From the NCBI GenBank assembly GCA_005888735.1, contig VBBN01000031.1, positions 1-64,000 of the forward strand: a DNA stretch of 64,000 nucleotides, in the 5' to 3' direction. Positions 1 to 9,785 of the stretch are shown here, in pieces. Source of the DNA: Candidatus Bathyarchaeota archaeon. Lineage in GTDB: Archaea > Thermoproteota > Bathyarchaeia > 40CM-2-53-6. A model generated the notes under the pieces. The model was not told the DNA's origin, did not search any database, and saw nothing but the letters and a program-made list of their open reading frames with translations. Every line of letters begins with the position of its first letter. Positions within the stretch are counted from its first letter, which is position 1. Made by a program: the position numbers and the translations under genes.

Positions 1-366
1 ATGGACTAGGTTGAGCATTTCCCTGACTATCTGGTCTCTGCGGTGCGGATTCCAGTCTTGGACAGTCGGGCCAAATGCAACGTTCTCCCAGACTGTCAGG
101 TGGCCGAATAGTGAATAGTTCTGTGGAAGGTACGCCACGCCTCTTTGGAAGGGCATGAGCGTGTCAACAGGCTGGTTGTCGAAGTAGATGTGACCAGCGT
201 CCTGTCGAGCGAGCCCGGCAATAGTCCTCAGCAGAGTGGTCTTGCCTGCGCCAGTCGGTCCGAGGATGACCACATACTCTCCTTCTTTCACCTCAAGGTC
301 GATCCCATTCAATGCAACGGTGCCGGAGAAAGATTTCTGGAGTCCCTCTGCTCTCAGCGAGACCAC
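1..366 (-). CDS. ABC transporter ATP-binding protein, 3' end outside window
   Basis: This is the N-terminal 122 residues of an ABC ATPase that runs off the left edge. The Walker A motif GPTGAGKTT lies near residue 42 and the Q-loop segment YLPQNYSLF near residue 87; the signature and Walker B lie outside the window. I chose the GTG at 364-366 because an in-frame stop lies just upstream and a GGAGGG ribosome-binding site overlaps the end of the permease gene, 10 nt away. With the permease it forms an importer of the sulfate/tungstate/iron/thiamine type. The substrate cannot be told, because no binding protein is visible. Sure of the family, not of the cargo. Confidence 0.85.
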   Translation of the reverse strand, partial: MVSLRAEGLQKSFSGTVALNGIDLEVKEGEYVVILGPTGAGKTTLLRTIAGLARQDAGHIYFDNQPVDTLMPFQRGVAYLPQNYSLFGHLTVWENVAFGPTVQDWNPHRRDQIVREMLNLVH

Positions 367-375
367 GGCGCCCTC

Positions 376-2118
376 TCACCTGGCCCTCCTTGTGAAATAT
401 CTCATACTCATCATCGCCCCGGCCGAGACCAGTGTTAGGATCCCGACTGACAAGCCGGCCAAGTAAAAGTTCCCAGTTTTCACGTTGAGGAGGTTCACAA
501 TGAAGACTGGTGCAGTGATCGCTTGCGGAGAAACCGCCAATGTTGCTCCCGTCTCACCTACACTCCTTGTGAAGGCCATAATTGACCCTGCAAGTATAGC
601 AGGCTTGATGACTGGAAGCGTTATCCGCCTGAATGCTTGCAAAGGTCTTGCTCCTAGCGTCCTACTCGTCTCATCTAGCCCAGGGTCCATTTCCTCCAGG
701 GCTCCAACAGTGTTCCTTACGACGAAGGGAATCGTGAAACCCACATGTGCAAGGACGATGACTGCCAAAATCGGTAGAGCTCCCGCATCAACTAGCGGTT
801 TCCAGAAGAGGAAAAGGCTGAACCCGAGGGCGGCGCTAGGCACGATGTAGGGTATGTTCACTAGTGAATCCAACAGGCTACCAAATCGGCGGGACGGTCC
901 CCTCGTGATGTAGAGAGCGAGTGGGACGCCGAACATGAGGTCGATCAAAGTGGCCAGACCGGCCACTAGGAATGAGAACCCGAGGCTGCTACCGAACGTC
1001 CCCCAGTCAGGGCTTCCCAGCGTCTTGGTGCCTGTGATGAGGAAACTGACTAGGAAGAACGATGGGATCAGGATCATGAGTACGAGGAAAGCGAAAGAGG
1101 CCAAGTCTCTCCCTCGCGGGGCCGTACCGCGACTCAACTTGCGCTCAATCCCCGGCCAGACATGTTTGAGCGGGAATCGGACCTTGAGCGCCATGAATTT
1201 CACTGCGTAAAGGAGCCCAATCGATAGTGCGATCATCAGAATCGCGACAAAAGCGAGCCCTGCATTCAGCTGGCTAGTAACAGCCGGGCAAGCTTTGCCA
1301 AGCGTCCTCCATGCCCCAATCAGGACGGTCCCGCTTGGCGTCCCGGTGAAACTGCAACTATTGGCTTGTATTGCAAACAGGTTTGCAGTCTGTAACGCAG
1401 CCTGGACCCCGCCCGTGTCGCTCAACGCCTTGGCCAAGCAGAGGATTGAGCCGGTCGCAATTCCCGACCGAAACAAAGGCAACGTCACAGTTCTAGACGC
1501 TGTCAATGGTGAAGCTCCCAGTGTTCGGGCGGCTATCTCGTACTCGATGTCTATCTGTTCGAGTATAGCAGACATTGACCTTACCATGTAGGGGAAGGTT
1601 GTCGTGAAGTGAAGCAACATGATGAGGACGAACGGCGTATTGGTGAAGTTCAACGACAACCCCTGCGGCTTCACGGCTGGGTTGAGGGCCCAAAAGAGCG
1701 CTGCCGAGAATCCTAATCCAGCGGTTGGCACTGCCAAAGGGGAATCTACAAGCGTGTTGAGTACACTCTTGCCGGGAAATTGGCGTCGGACGATGAACCA
1801 GGCGAGGGGTAGCCCAAAGATGAGGTCTACAGCGGTCACCGTAAGGGCCACGCTGAAGGAGAGCCCGATCGCTGACAAGATCTGAGCCATAACATTGGCG
1901 TTTCTGAAGACGAAAGCCTGAAGGTCGCCCCATCCAGTGAACAAGAAGGAGAGGACAAACAATGTGGGGACAAGCACGAAGAAGACGAAGAATGAGAGAA
2001 CGAACGCATACCATCCCTGCACGAACAGGGTCCTGGAGACTCTGTCCAGGAACGTCTTTCTCCGTCTCGAACTCTCCGACTGGCGATTTTCCAAAGCTAG
2101 TTCCTGGGATTCGGACAT
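376..2118 (-). CDS. ABC transporter permease with two fused membrane domains
   Basis: 580 residues holding two complete BPD-type permease domains in tandem, about residues 35-315 and 335-575. Each ends in an EAA loop for docking the ATPase (EIAARTLGASPL and ETSRTLGARPLQ). One chain therefore supplies both membrane halves of the importer, as in FbpB/ThiP-type iron and thiamine permeases and in fused sulfate/tungstate permeases. About twelve hydrophobic helices are apparent. It is followed by the ATPase gene, so the pair is probably translationally linked. The solute-binding protein is not between phoU and this gene and would have to be to the left of the window. Substrate unknown. Confidence 0.85.
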   Translation of the reverse strand: MSESQELALENRQSESSRRRKTFLDRVSRTLFVQGWYAFVLSFFVFFVLVPTLFVLSFLFTGWGDLQAFVFRNANVMAQILSAIGLSFSVALTVTAVDLIFGLPLAWFIVRRQFPGKSVLNTLVDSPLAVPTAGLGFSAALFWALNPAVKPQGLSLNFTNTPFVLIMLLHFTTTFPYMVRSMSAILEQIDIEYEIAARTLGASPLTASRTVTLPLFRSGIATGSILCLAKALSDTGGVQAALQTANLFAIQANSCSFTGTPSGTVLIGAWRTLGKACPAVTSQLNAGLAFVAILMIALSIGLLYAVKFMALKVRFPLKHVWPGIERKLSRGTAPRGRDLASFAFLVLMILIPSFFLVSFLITGTKTLGSPDWGTFGSSLGFSFLVAGLATLIDLMFGVPLALYITRGPSRRFGSLLDSLVNIPYIVPSAALGFSLFLFWKPLVDAGALPILAVIVLAHVGFTIPFVVRNTVGALEEMDPGLDETSRTLGARPLQAFRRITLPVIKPAILAGSIMAFTRSVGETGATLAVSPQAITAPVFIVNLLNVKTGNFYLAGLSVGILTLVSAGAMMSMRYFTRRAR

Positions 2119-2937
2119 TCAGCAGGCCTGCAGGCTTATTGTTGGGGAAATCGTCCGGCGCTAATTTCGGAACGCTCAAGAGTCCATTGAGCTTCTTTCT
2201 CCCGGAGATCGCGGGGCGACCGCTCTGACCGAACGGTTTTTCGGTTCAAGTCACTTTTCTGAGATAGAGATCGATGGATTCCGTCAGATGTCTGATGCGC
2301 ACTGTCCTCAATTCGGTTCCACCTTGAATCGAGGGTGTCACGGTCTGTAATGAGCTCACTCAACGCACAAGCCCAAGCTAGGGCATTTCCAGACTCTCGC
2401 TCAAGAGGCCGAAAGAAAGTTTTCTCGTGCCGGATAAGGAGCGCATACAGTCCCATGCCTAGTCTGGTTCCCAAGTGGACCGCTGTAGAAAAGAGCTTCG
2501 CAACAGATGATGAGTGCTAGCCCAAGCACGCGTCTGTCAGAGCTTTAGTATTGGAGCTTCCGAAGGGACCGTGGCCTCTAGCCTGCTTCGAGAGGTAGTT
2601 CTGGCGTGCGACATTCCACATCGTACGTTTCGCCGCTTTCACCCGTGTCAGGGTAAGGGCTCTTCTCTCGGCTTTGAGTGTGGCCCAGCAGTGCAGTGAG
2701 AACGTCCAAGGGTAAGTTTCGGTTCGGGAGAATTATCTCCTCTGCGGATTTCATCTGTTTCCTCGTCTATCCCGGATGCGGGATGAGAATATGTTTAGGC
2801 TCGAACGAGTATAGGGATGGGATACATAGCTCCCTATACGACGGTAAATCGCGGTCGATCTTGTCCTCGTCAACGGTGTGGGGGACGGCCGAACTCTCGC
2901 TACGATTACGAAAGCGCAGTTCCCTCCTCAACCGTGA
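2119..2937. other. 819-nt intergenic stretch upstream of the ABC importer
   Basis: No convincing gene. Open frames on both strands here lack domain-like composition. The stretch holds the promoter region of the permease operon and the end of phoU. Visible structure: a 9-bp perfect inverted repeat at 2809-2839, a 6-bp hairpin ACCGAA/TTCGGT around 2228-2245, and a small CTCAA/TTGAG hairpin around 2176-2192. The length is unusual for this compact window. Confidence 0.5.
2809..2839. repeat. 9-bp perfect inverted repeat with 13-nt spacer
   Basis: GTATAGGGA (2809-2817) and TCCCTATAC (2831-2839) are exact reverse complements. It lies 100 nt past the phoU stop and 690 nt before the permease start, both on the minus strand. 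It could be a terminator stem for the pst operon or an operator. Each arm carries a TATA-like end. Confidence 0.5.
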
Positions 2938-3573
2938 TTATTTTCGGGCCGCTCGCTCCCCGGTTACGATATACAAGACTGAATCGCCCACATAAGTGGC
3001 GTGGTCGGCGATCCTTTCCAAGTAACGGAGAATCAGCGTCGCGGACACCGTGCACTTCAAGTCTCCTCCCGGGTTCTGGGCAGACTTCTTGACAAAGTCC
3101 GTGTAGATATTGTCAACGATGTCGTCCATGTCGTTCAGTTTGCTAGCAAGTTCAACGCTTCTCTCGGTGAAGGCCTTGATGCTCAAACTGATCATGCTCT
3201 TCGCCTGGTCACCAGCCTTATGGATGGGGCTCTTGTCGCACCCAGATATGTCCCCGAACATCCCCAGAACATCGGCGATGTCGTGGGCGTATCTTCCAAA
3301 ACGTGAAAACCCATACGCGACCTCCATACACGACTTGATGAATCTCAAGTCGGTCGCCACAGGCTGGTACCTCGCAATCAGTTCAACCGCTAGTTCACTG
3401 ACTTCATCCTGGAGAATGCGGAGCTCTTCAGAGCAGTCGAAGATCTTCGCCCGAACATCCTTTCCCTGCTCGTAAGCGTCAATTGCAGTGGTGACAGTGC
3501 TGTTGGACAATTGAGCCATGTCGAGTATCATGCCTCTGAGCCTGTCAAGCCCCATATCCATCAGCCTAGGCAA
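2938..3573 (-). CDS. phoU: Phosphate-specific transport regulator PhoU
   Basis: 211 residues, the usual PhoU length, made of two repeated three-helix PhoU domains (about residues 10-100 and 115-205). Typical segments are LQDEVSELAVELIARYQPVATDLR and, in the second repeat, LRYLERIADHATYVGDSV, which contains the metal-binding E-R-I-x-D-H motif. PhoU proteins damp Pst transport and signal phosphate status. It is the last gene of pstS-C-A-B-phoU, 15 nt after pstB. It differs from the AbrB-PhoU protein at 7954 in lacking a DNA-binding domain. Confidence 0.93.
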   Translation of the reverse strand: MPRLMDMGLDRLRGMILDMAQLSNSTVTTAIDAYEQGKDVRAKIFDCSEELRILQDEVSELAVELIARYQPVATDLRFIKSCMEVAYGFSRFGRYAHDIADVLGMFGDISGCDKSPIHKAGDQAKSMISLSIKAFTERSVELASKLNDMDDIVDNIYTDFVKKSAQNPGGDLKCTVSATLILRYLERIADHATYVGDSVLYIVTGERAARK

Positions 3574-3588
3574 ATGATAGGCCTCTCC

Positions 3589-4428
3589 TTAGCCGAACTT
3601 CCCGGTCACGTATCTTTCAGTCAGTTCTTGTGCAGGGTTCTCGAAGAGATGCGTCGTCTCACCATATTCTATCACTTGGCCTAGGTAGAGAAAGGCTGTG
3701 CGGTCAGAAACCCTTGCAGCCTGTTGCATGTTATGGGTGACAATCACAACCGTATATTGCTCCTTGAGACTCGCTATCAGTTCCTCTATTTTCGCCGTCG
3801 CAATTGGGTCCAGAGCCGAGCAGGGCTCGTCCATCAGTATTACTTTGGGCTCGACAGCGAGGGCCCGGGCAATACAGAGCCTCTGTTGCTGTCCTCCTGA
3901 GAGGCTGACGCCTGACTTGTCAAGGTCATCCTTGACCTCGTCCCAGAGAGCCGCCTTCTTCAGACTGTTCAAAACAGCCTCGTCAAGCTTCCGCTGGTTC
4001 CTCATTCCGTTGAGCTTCAACCCGGCAGCGACATTATCGTAGACTGACATTGTCGGAAACGGGTTGGGCTTCTGGAAGACCATTCCCACAGTTCTCCTGA
4101 CTTGGACAGCGTCAACATGCTTTGAGTAGATTTCGGCACCGTCTAGGAACACGCTTCCGCTTGTCCTCGCTCCTGGCACAAGCTCGTGCATCCTGTTGAG
4201 GCAACGAATCAGTGTTGACTTGCCACAGCCTGAGGGGCCGATTATCGCGGTCACCTCGTTCTCCCTGAAACCAATCGAGATATCTTTCAGGACGTGGTTC
4301 TGTCCGAACCAGGCGTTCAGTTTCTCGGCTCTAATTTTGAATGGTCCCATTGGCTCTCCTTGGCTGGCGGGCTCTACACGTTTCTCATTTTCAGGTTTTA
4401 GTTTCTCTATCAGGAGTTCAACTGTCAC
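3589..4428 (-). CDS. pstB: Phosphate ABC transporter ATP-binding protein PstB
   Basis: ATPase of the high-affinity phosphate importer, 279 residues from the GTG at 4426-4428. This GTG overlaps the pstA stop (GTGA), which decides the start over the longer open frame; an internal ATG 26 codons on is the alternative. Walker [10 protein letters not shown] is at 64-72, with signature [16 protein letters not shown] and Walker [13 protein letters not shown]. The residue before the ALDP motif, and the motif itself, are those of the PstB family. Translationally coupled to pstA. Confidence 0.93.
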   Translation of the reverse strand: MTVELLIEKLKPENEKRVEPASQGEPMGPFKIRAEKLNAWFGQNHVLKDISIGFRENEVTAIIGPSGCGKSTLIRCLNRMHELVPGARTSGSVFLDGAEIYSKHVDAVQVRRTVGMVFQKPNPFPTMSVYDNVAAGLKLNGMRNQRKLDEAVLNSLKKAALWDEVKDDLDKSGVSLSGGQQQRLCIARALAVEPKVILMDEPCSALDPIATAKIEELIASLKEQYTVVIVTHNMQQAARVSDRTAFLYLGQVIEYGETTHLFENPAQELTERYVTGKFG

Positions 4429-5349
4429 GTTCGTGACCTCATCATGCCAAATTTTCCCCTGGTGGCCAGTCTGACTGTAATGTTGAGGGTGAGGACTATG
4501 ATGATCAGCACAAGAGCGGCTCCCCAGCCCTGTTGTCTCGCATAATCGTATGGTAGCAGGGCTAGCCTCCATATTCGGAGTGGAAGGGCATCAACCGGAT
4601 GTCCTAGAGAGTAGGTGCAGCTAGACAGGGAGTCACATTGGAAGAACACGCTGCTTCCCAGAACCGTCAGAATCAAGGGCGCCGTCTCCCCGGTGATCCG
4701 TGCCATGGCAAGCAAGACACCCGTGACGACTCCGCTCCTCGAGGTGCTTAGCACTACGCTTAGAGTCTCTCCACTTGCGTATTCCGAGCGCTGCGGCCGC
4801 GTCGCGAATGCTTCCGGGGACCAGTTTGATAGATTCCTCGGTCGTGCGGGTGACTATTGGCAACATGATGATCGATAGGGCTATCGCACCGGCGATTGTC
4901 GAGAAGCTTCCTAGGGCAACAACAATTGTTGTGTAGGCTAGAATTCCAACCACGATTGATGGAAACTGGGTGAGCACGTTGTTGAGAAATCGGAGTGAAC
5001 TGCTGAGAAAACTGTTAACGTGGGTGAGGAAAGAGTGGCCTACGAAAACAACGTCGCCGAATTCAGCCAGATAGATTCCGGCCATTACCCCCGTGGGAAT
5101 CCCGATTAGAGAAGAGAGTCCCATGAGGATCAATGTTCCTTGAATGGCGTTGCCGATTCCTCCACCTGCTTCCCCTATGACTCCCGGGCCGCTGGTGAGG
5201 AACTCGGGGCTAAGCGCGGGAGCCCCGTTCAAGACCACTTCTACAAGAATACTCGCAAGTGGGACGACTGCCAAGGCCACGCAGGCCACGCACAGTCCAA
5301 ACACTATCTTGTCCTTGTTTCTGCGAGACAGTGATCTTGATGGTATCAC
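4425..5349 (-). CDS. pstA: Phosphate ABC transporter permease PstA, interrupted by a frameshift
   Basis: Membrane subunit of the phosphate importer. The GTG start at 5347-5349 overlaps the pstC stop (GTGA). The first reading frame runs through five hydrophobic segments into the EAA loop ([11 protein letters not shown]), then goes out of frame near 4765-4771. The expected continuation ([18 protein letters not shown], then a final permease helix) is in the next frame and ends at 4425. One extra base in the AGAGAG run after the TGG codon explains it. Domain and context are certain. Whether the gene is broken or the base is a sequencing error cannot be told here. Confidence 0.85.
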
Positions 5350-6350
5350 TCCACTGACCCTCTCTTTACTTTCAGCACCTTCCAGACCAATAGCTGGGCG
5401 AGGACGTTGATGAGGAGGGCGAAAATGAACAGGATTAACCCGAGCCCGATGAGTGCAGCTGGGTGAAGCGAGGTTGGGTCCGCCTCGTTGAATTCGTTGG
5501 CTATGAGTGACCCCAGTGTTTGGCTGGCTTTCAGGAGTGAGGTTGGAATCGCGGCCGGCCCTATGGCGTTTCCAATGACCATCGTTACCGCCATGGTTTC
5601 GCCGACTGCGCGTCCCAGGCCGAGGATGGTTGCGCCGAATATGCCTGACCGAGAGTAGTTCAACACCCCAATACGGACAGCTTCCCATCTGGTGGCACCG
5701 AGACTGTATGCTGCTTCTCGTTGAGAGTTAGGGACTGCAAGCATTACCTCGCGCGAAACGGAAGAGACCGTCGGGATGATCATTATTGCTAGGATGAGCC
5801 CTGCGGTAAGAACATCGAGCCCGAAAGGTGACCCGCTGAACACCGGGAGGGACCCGACATATGTTGAGAGAGGGGTCTCAATCCAGTCTCTGACCCAGAA
5901 CCTAAAGACAAACAGACCCCACAAACCGTAGATAACGCTTGGAACGGCTGCCAGGAGCTCGATAAGCTGGGAGACCGGACCCCTAACGGCCCACGGCGAC
6001 ATCTCCGATAGGAAAATTGCTATTCCAAGGCTAATGGGGACACCGATTGTAATGGCGATCGCAGAGGTTACTAGAGTGCCGAGAATGTAGGGGAGCGCGC
6101 CAAAAGCTTCCTTTCCAATCACCGGGTTCCAGTTCACACCTGTAATGAATCCGATGAAGCCAAACCTTCGAAACACCGGGGAGGACCCTGCAACAAGGAC
6201 CACTGTCATTAGAACAAGTACACCTGCGACGATGGTCGCAGAGTACGTCGAAAGAACTTGAAACGCAGCGTCTAAAAACCCGCCTAAGCTGTCAAGGAGA
6301 CTATTACTCCCCTGTCTCACCTGTTGCTCTTTCGCCTGCAATGATTGCAC
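5346..6350 (-). CDS. pstC: Phosphate ABC transporter permease PstC
   Basis: 334 residues, the standard PstC length. The N-terminal helix (about 33-53) is followed by the permease core with the EAA loop REAAYSLGATRWEA and the family segment GLGRAVGETMAVTMVIGN. It pairs with PstA to form the phosphate channel. It sits between pstS (145 nt upstream) and pstA, whose start overlaps its stop. Confidence 0.95.
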   Translation of the reverse strand: MQSLQAKEQQVRQGSNSLLDSLGGFLDAAFQVLSTYSATIVAGVLVLMTVVLVAGSSPVFRRFGFIGFITGVNWNPVIGKEAFGALPYILGTLVTSAIAITIGVPISLGIAIFLSEMSPWAVRGPVSQLIELLAAVPSVIYGLWGLFVFRFWVRDWIETPLSTYVGSLPVFSGSPFGLDVLTAGLILAIMIIPTVSSVSREVMLAVPNSQREAAYSLGATRWEAVRIGVLNYSRSGIFGATILGLGRAVGETMAVTMVIGNAIGPAAIPTSLLKASQTLGSLIANEFNEADPTSLHPAALIGLGLILFIFALLINVLAQLLVWKVLKVKRGSVE

Positions 6351-6495
6351 GCTTTACTCTTCGATTATTCTTGAGTCACCGTTTGGCCTCGCGACGGGCC
6401 TTACCTTGGTACGTATGGGATTCCACATCCTAGGCGATTCTCCTGCAGTTCGGCATTTTATTTGAAAAAAGAGGTCAAAGAGCGGTAATACGCGC

Positions 6496-7671
6496 TCAGC
6501 TTCGAACGATTGTTCCGTTGAAGGTTATCGACTTGATTGTCGTTTCGTTTATGGTCGTCACTGAACTGGGTAGTGGGACGTATCCGAGTGCAGGCGCGAG
6601 GTCTTGTCCGCCCGGACTGTGTACTATGAACCAGAGGAAGTCAGCTAGGGCTTTGGCTTTCGCCTGCGTCATGCCTTGGACGACGTTCAGCTCCTTGTAT
6701 ACCAAGAGGTAGGTTAAGCTAGCAATCGGGTATGCAGCTTGGTCTGGGGAGTTTAGCAACGTGATGCTCTTCCAGCTCCGGTCGCCCGCAGGCAGGGAGC
6801 CGATCGTATTCAAGGCGGCCTTTGTAGAGGCTAGAGTGGGTTCGATGTATTTCCCGTAAGGGTTTTTGATGTAGGAGTAGGACATGGAATTCTGCAGCGC
6901 GTAGGCGAGTTCAACATATCCGGCCCAGTGCGAGTTTCCTCGAATAGCTCCTGCCACTCCCTCGTTTCCCGAAGAACCGTAGGAGTTGCCGCTAAGGCTG
7001 GGCCACGAGACCGCGGTATTGGAGCCGATGGTCTGGTTCCAAACGGTACTGACAGAGGAGAGATAGCTTGTCCACACGAAGGTCGTTCCCGACCCATCAG
7101 ACCTGTGGACCACGCTGATGACGTGGTTGGGCAGTGCGAAGCCGGGGTTGATGTTTTGGATCGTCGCGTTGCTCCAGTTCGTGATACTTCCGAGGAAGAT
7201 TCCTGCGATGATATCGCCTGTCAGGTTGAGGCCCTTCGGAAGAGTGCCGCTCGGAGTCTTGGGTAGGTTGTACGCAAAGACTACCGAACCGACTGTTTCG
7301 GGAATGTGAAGCGAGTTCGGGGCGTTTGTCGAATTTCTCTGGTCGTCGGTTAGGGGTCGGTCGGAGGCTGCGAAGTCGACTGTCTTGGTTATTAGGGCTT
7401 TTACTCCTCCGCCGCTGCCGATGGATTGATAGTTCACCTGAACGGTTGGGTTCGTTCTACTGTAGTTGATGGAGGCCGCCGAGAGGAATGGGTAGGGGAA
7501 GGTTGCGCCCGCGCCGTTCAGGATGATGGTGGACTGGGAAGGCTTTAGGACCCCTGCGATGAAGTATCCAGACACGCCGCTTATTGCGGCCACAATGACG
7601 AGGCTCAGTATGAAGATAGTTTTGCTGATTCCGCCGCTCCGTCTTATTACGGTATCTCCGTTGGTTTTCAT
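6496..7671 (-). CDS. pstS: Phosphate-binding protein PstS, membrane-anchored
   Basis: 391-residue extracellular phosphate receptor. The N-terminus has a single uncleaved-looking anchor helix (about 18-40, no lipobox cysteine), a common archaeal arrangement. Phosphate-contact motifs are present: NGAGATFPYP, the QSIGSGGG loop, the DFAASDRPL segment and HRSDGSGTTFVW. Many N-x-S/T sites (NWSNAT, NQTIG, NETT, NGT) fit a glycosylated surface protein. First gene of the pst operon, divergent from the AbrB-PhoU regulator. Confidence 0.93.
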   Translation of the reverse strand: MKTNGDTVIRRSGGISKTIFILSLVIVAAISGVSGYFIAGVLKPSQSTIILNGAGATFPYPFLSAASINYSRTNPTVQVNYQSIGSGGGVKALITKTVDFAASDRPLTDDQRNSTNAPNSLHIPETVGSVVFAYNLPKTPSGTLPKGLNLTGDIIAGIFLGSITNWSNATIQNINPGFALPNHVISVVHRSDGSGTTFVWTSYLSSVSTVWNQTIGSNTAVSWPSLSGNSYGSSGNEGVAGAIRGNSHWAGYVELAYALQNSMSYSYIKNPYGKYIEPTLASTKAALNTIGSLPAGDRSWKSITLLNSPDQAAYPIASLTYLLVYKELNVVQGMTQAKAKALADFLWFIVHSPGGQDLAPALGYVPLPSSVTTINETTIKSITFNGTIVRS

Positions 7672-7904
7672 TCCAATCGTTGGGTAGAAGGAGGTGCGAC
7701 GCGAATAAGGATGCGCTCCGGAGTGTAGGGATTATCTCCATATCGCAGTAGTTCTCAGTCTCTCACCGGAGGGTGAGTTTCCCGGTGTGCTATCGGTCGA
7801 TGTAGGTAGCCATGGTCGAGTTACTCAAAGGACCGTCTCGTCCTTCACATTATTAGGCGAGCATCAGTCGTCCGCGAATGGAGAGTAGGTAATCTTCCAG
7901 TAAC

Positions 7905-7948
7905 CTATATAGTTCAGTCTCGATTCATCCATAGGCACAGTAGAGGTC
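7905..7948 (+). promoter_or_regulatory. TATA box and ribosome-binding site of the AbrB-PhoU gene
   Basis: A CTATATAG TATA box at 7905-7912 and a GAGGTC Shine-Dalgarno at 7943-7948 precede the ATG at 7954. This divergent region also serves pstS. A CTCACC-GGAG-GGTGAG hairpin lies near 7758-7773 in the middle of it. Confidence 0.65.
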
Positions 7949-7953
7949 AACTC

Positions 7954-8994
7954 ATGCTGAAGCAAATGGAGCTACGCAAGCTCCAGATGACGGGCGGAGC
8001 CAGCTACACGGTCTCGCTCCCAAAAAAATGGGTGAAAGAGCAAGGTCTCAAGGTAGGAGACGTCGTCGCCGTTCTTCCAAGATCTGACTCCTCATTGACA
8101 CTCGTGGCTCATGAGAAAATCCCTTCAGGTGGAGACAAGGCGGCCGAGGTCACTCTTGCTCCTTCAAAAGAGGACAGGGAGGAGATACTCCGAACCTTCG
8201 TCGCCCAATACCTCGCTGGGTACGACGTTGTCAGGATAAGGTTTCCAGTTTCAGCCAAGCCTGACCTCCGCACCTACCTCAGAGAAGCAGCACGTCGAAT
8301 GTTCGTCGGCTCAGAAATCATCGAAGAGTCGAAGGATGAACTCATTGTCCAATGTCTCTCTAGTTACGGGGATCTACCCACACCCAAGATCATCTCACGG
8401 ATGAGTCTAATCGCCAAACTCATGCTACGAGATGCTGTCGAGTCCCTGAGAAGCAAAGACCGCGCACTCGCAGAGGAGGTTATCAAGAGAGACGAGGAGA
8501 TTGACAGGTTCTACCTCTTCATTGTCAGGCAGCTGACCATGGCAGTATTGAACCGTAGTCTGATTCAGGAGATTGGTTTGTCGGACCCGAGGGACTGTCT
8601 CGTCTACCGAGTAGTGTCCAAGAGCTTAGAGAGGATTGCAGACCACGCCACAAGGATAGCCGAAATGGCCAATCGTATCGACGAGCCTTTGCCCGCGCGG
8701 TTCGGTGAAGAGCTAGCGAAGGTTTCTGACCTTACAAGCATGGTATTGGAGGACGCCTTCAAGTCTCTCGCCAAAGTTGACGGAACCATCGCCAACAGTT
8801 CAATCACCTCAGCAAAGAAACTTGAGAGAGACGCAGAAAGTGCCATGGACAAGCTGTACGACTACAAGTTGAACCAGAAAACCGTGGTCGCGGTCAGACT
8901 CGCCCTTGAGAGCCTGAAAAGGGTCACGGAATACTCAGAGGACATTGCTGAAATGGCGATTAACCTCACTGCACGACGCCGCCAGCTGTTCTGA
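7954..8994 (+). CDS. Phosphate uptake regulator, AbrB-PhoU fusion
   Basis: 346 residues. Residues about 1-50 form an AbrB/SpoVT swapped-hairpin DNA-binding domain (RKLQMTGGASYTVSLPKKW, then GLKVGDVVAV). The rest is two PhoU-like helical repeats, the second with LERIADHATRIAEM. Archaeal proteins of this build are annotated as phosphate uptake regulators. It is divergent from pstS across 282 nt, so it is the natural candidate to repress pst in high phosphate. The role is inferred from domain content and position. Confidence 0.88.
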   Translation: MLKQMELRKLQMTGGASYTVSLPKKWVKEQGLKVGDVVAVLPRSDSSLTLVAHEKIPSGGDKAAEVTLAPSKEDREEILRTFVAQYLAGYDVVRIRFPVSAKPDLRTYLREAARRMFVGSEIIEESKDELIVQCLSSYGDLPTPKIISRMSLIAKLMLRDAVESLRSKDRALAEEVIKRDEEIDRFYLFIVRQLTMAVLNRSLIQEIGLSDPRDCLVYRVVSKSLERIADHATRIAEMANRIDEPLPARFGEELAKVSDLTSMVLEDAFKSLAKVDGTIANSSITSAKKLERDAESAMDKLYDYKLNQKTVVAVRLALESLKRVTEYSEDIAEMAINLTARRRQLF

Positions 8995-9069
8995 AGGTTC
9001 AGAAAACTTCCAATTCAGGACCAAGCCTCCGAAGCATCTTGTGTTTGCAAGTGGGAGCTTCTTGCACGC

Positions 9070-9785
9070 TTGGTTCTAGCACGGTGGAGAGAAGTGCCTC
9101 CCAAGTTTCCTTGTTCCGATTGTAAGACGGAATGTTTCTCGGAACTACTTGGTACGTACTTGCTGGTTCTCATTGGTCCCACCTCAATCATTCTAACGGC
9201 CTTGTATCTAGGCACAAAGGCCACACAGACTCTCATAATCGTCTCCCTCACCTTCGGAGCCACCGTTGCTATACTCATTCTCCTCCTCGGAAAATACTCA
9301 GGCGCGATTATCAATCCAGCATTGACCGCCGCAGTCGAAACAGCTGGATTGCTGAGGAGAGGCTCTTCCTTCCCCTGCTCATCTCTCAAACACTCGGCGG
9401 GTTGCTCGCGGGGTTCACTCTGCGTTTCGTACTCGGCCCCGTTGACCCGGGCACACGCCTGGGATCCACCACGCTCGCCGTTGGACTAAGCCCAATCATG
9501 GGCGTCCTGCTTGAGGCAATAGGCACATTCACCATGGCTACTTCCGCCCTCATTGTGTCGACAAAAATCAAGACGCGTAGAAACCAAGCCATTCTCGTAG
9601 GCGCTACACTGTTCATTCTGATTCTCCTAATTGGACCCTTCACCGGTGCAGGGTTCAATCCAGCTCGCAGCCTAGGACCCGCCCTAGCCTCGGGCAACCC
9701 TGACAATCTGTACGTATATCTCGCAGGGACAATGATGGGAGCTTCAACCGCCGGTTTGCTCTTCAGGAGAGTTCGAAAACTATGA
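9070..9785 (+). CDS. Aquaporin / aquaglyceroporin (MIP family), frameshifted
   Basis: Membrane channel of the MIP family, about 238 residues if repaired. Both pore NPA motifs are visible: NPALTAAVE in the first half and NPARSLGPAL in the second, each followed by hydrophobic helices. The reading frame changes near 9356-9364: the first frame reads ...TAGLLRRG and the second resumes LFLPLLISQTLGG, so one base appears to be missing. The start is a TTG at 9070, since no better in-frame start lies upstream. The stop overlaps the arsC ATG (ATGA), so the two are one operon. By analogy with AqpS next to arsC in Sinorhizobium it may let arsenite out; glycerol or water transport is the alternative. Confidence 0.8.

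Noticed and set aside
1493-2179. 228-codon minus-strand frame overlapping the permease start
   Set aside because: Same strand, different frame from the permease; arginine/proline-rich and not domain-like.
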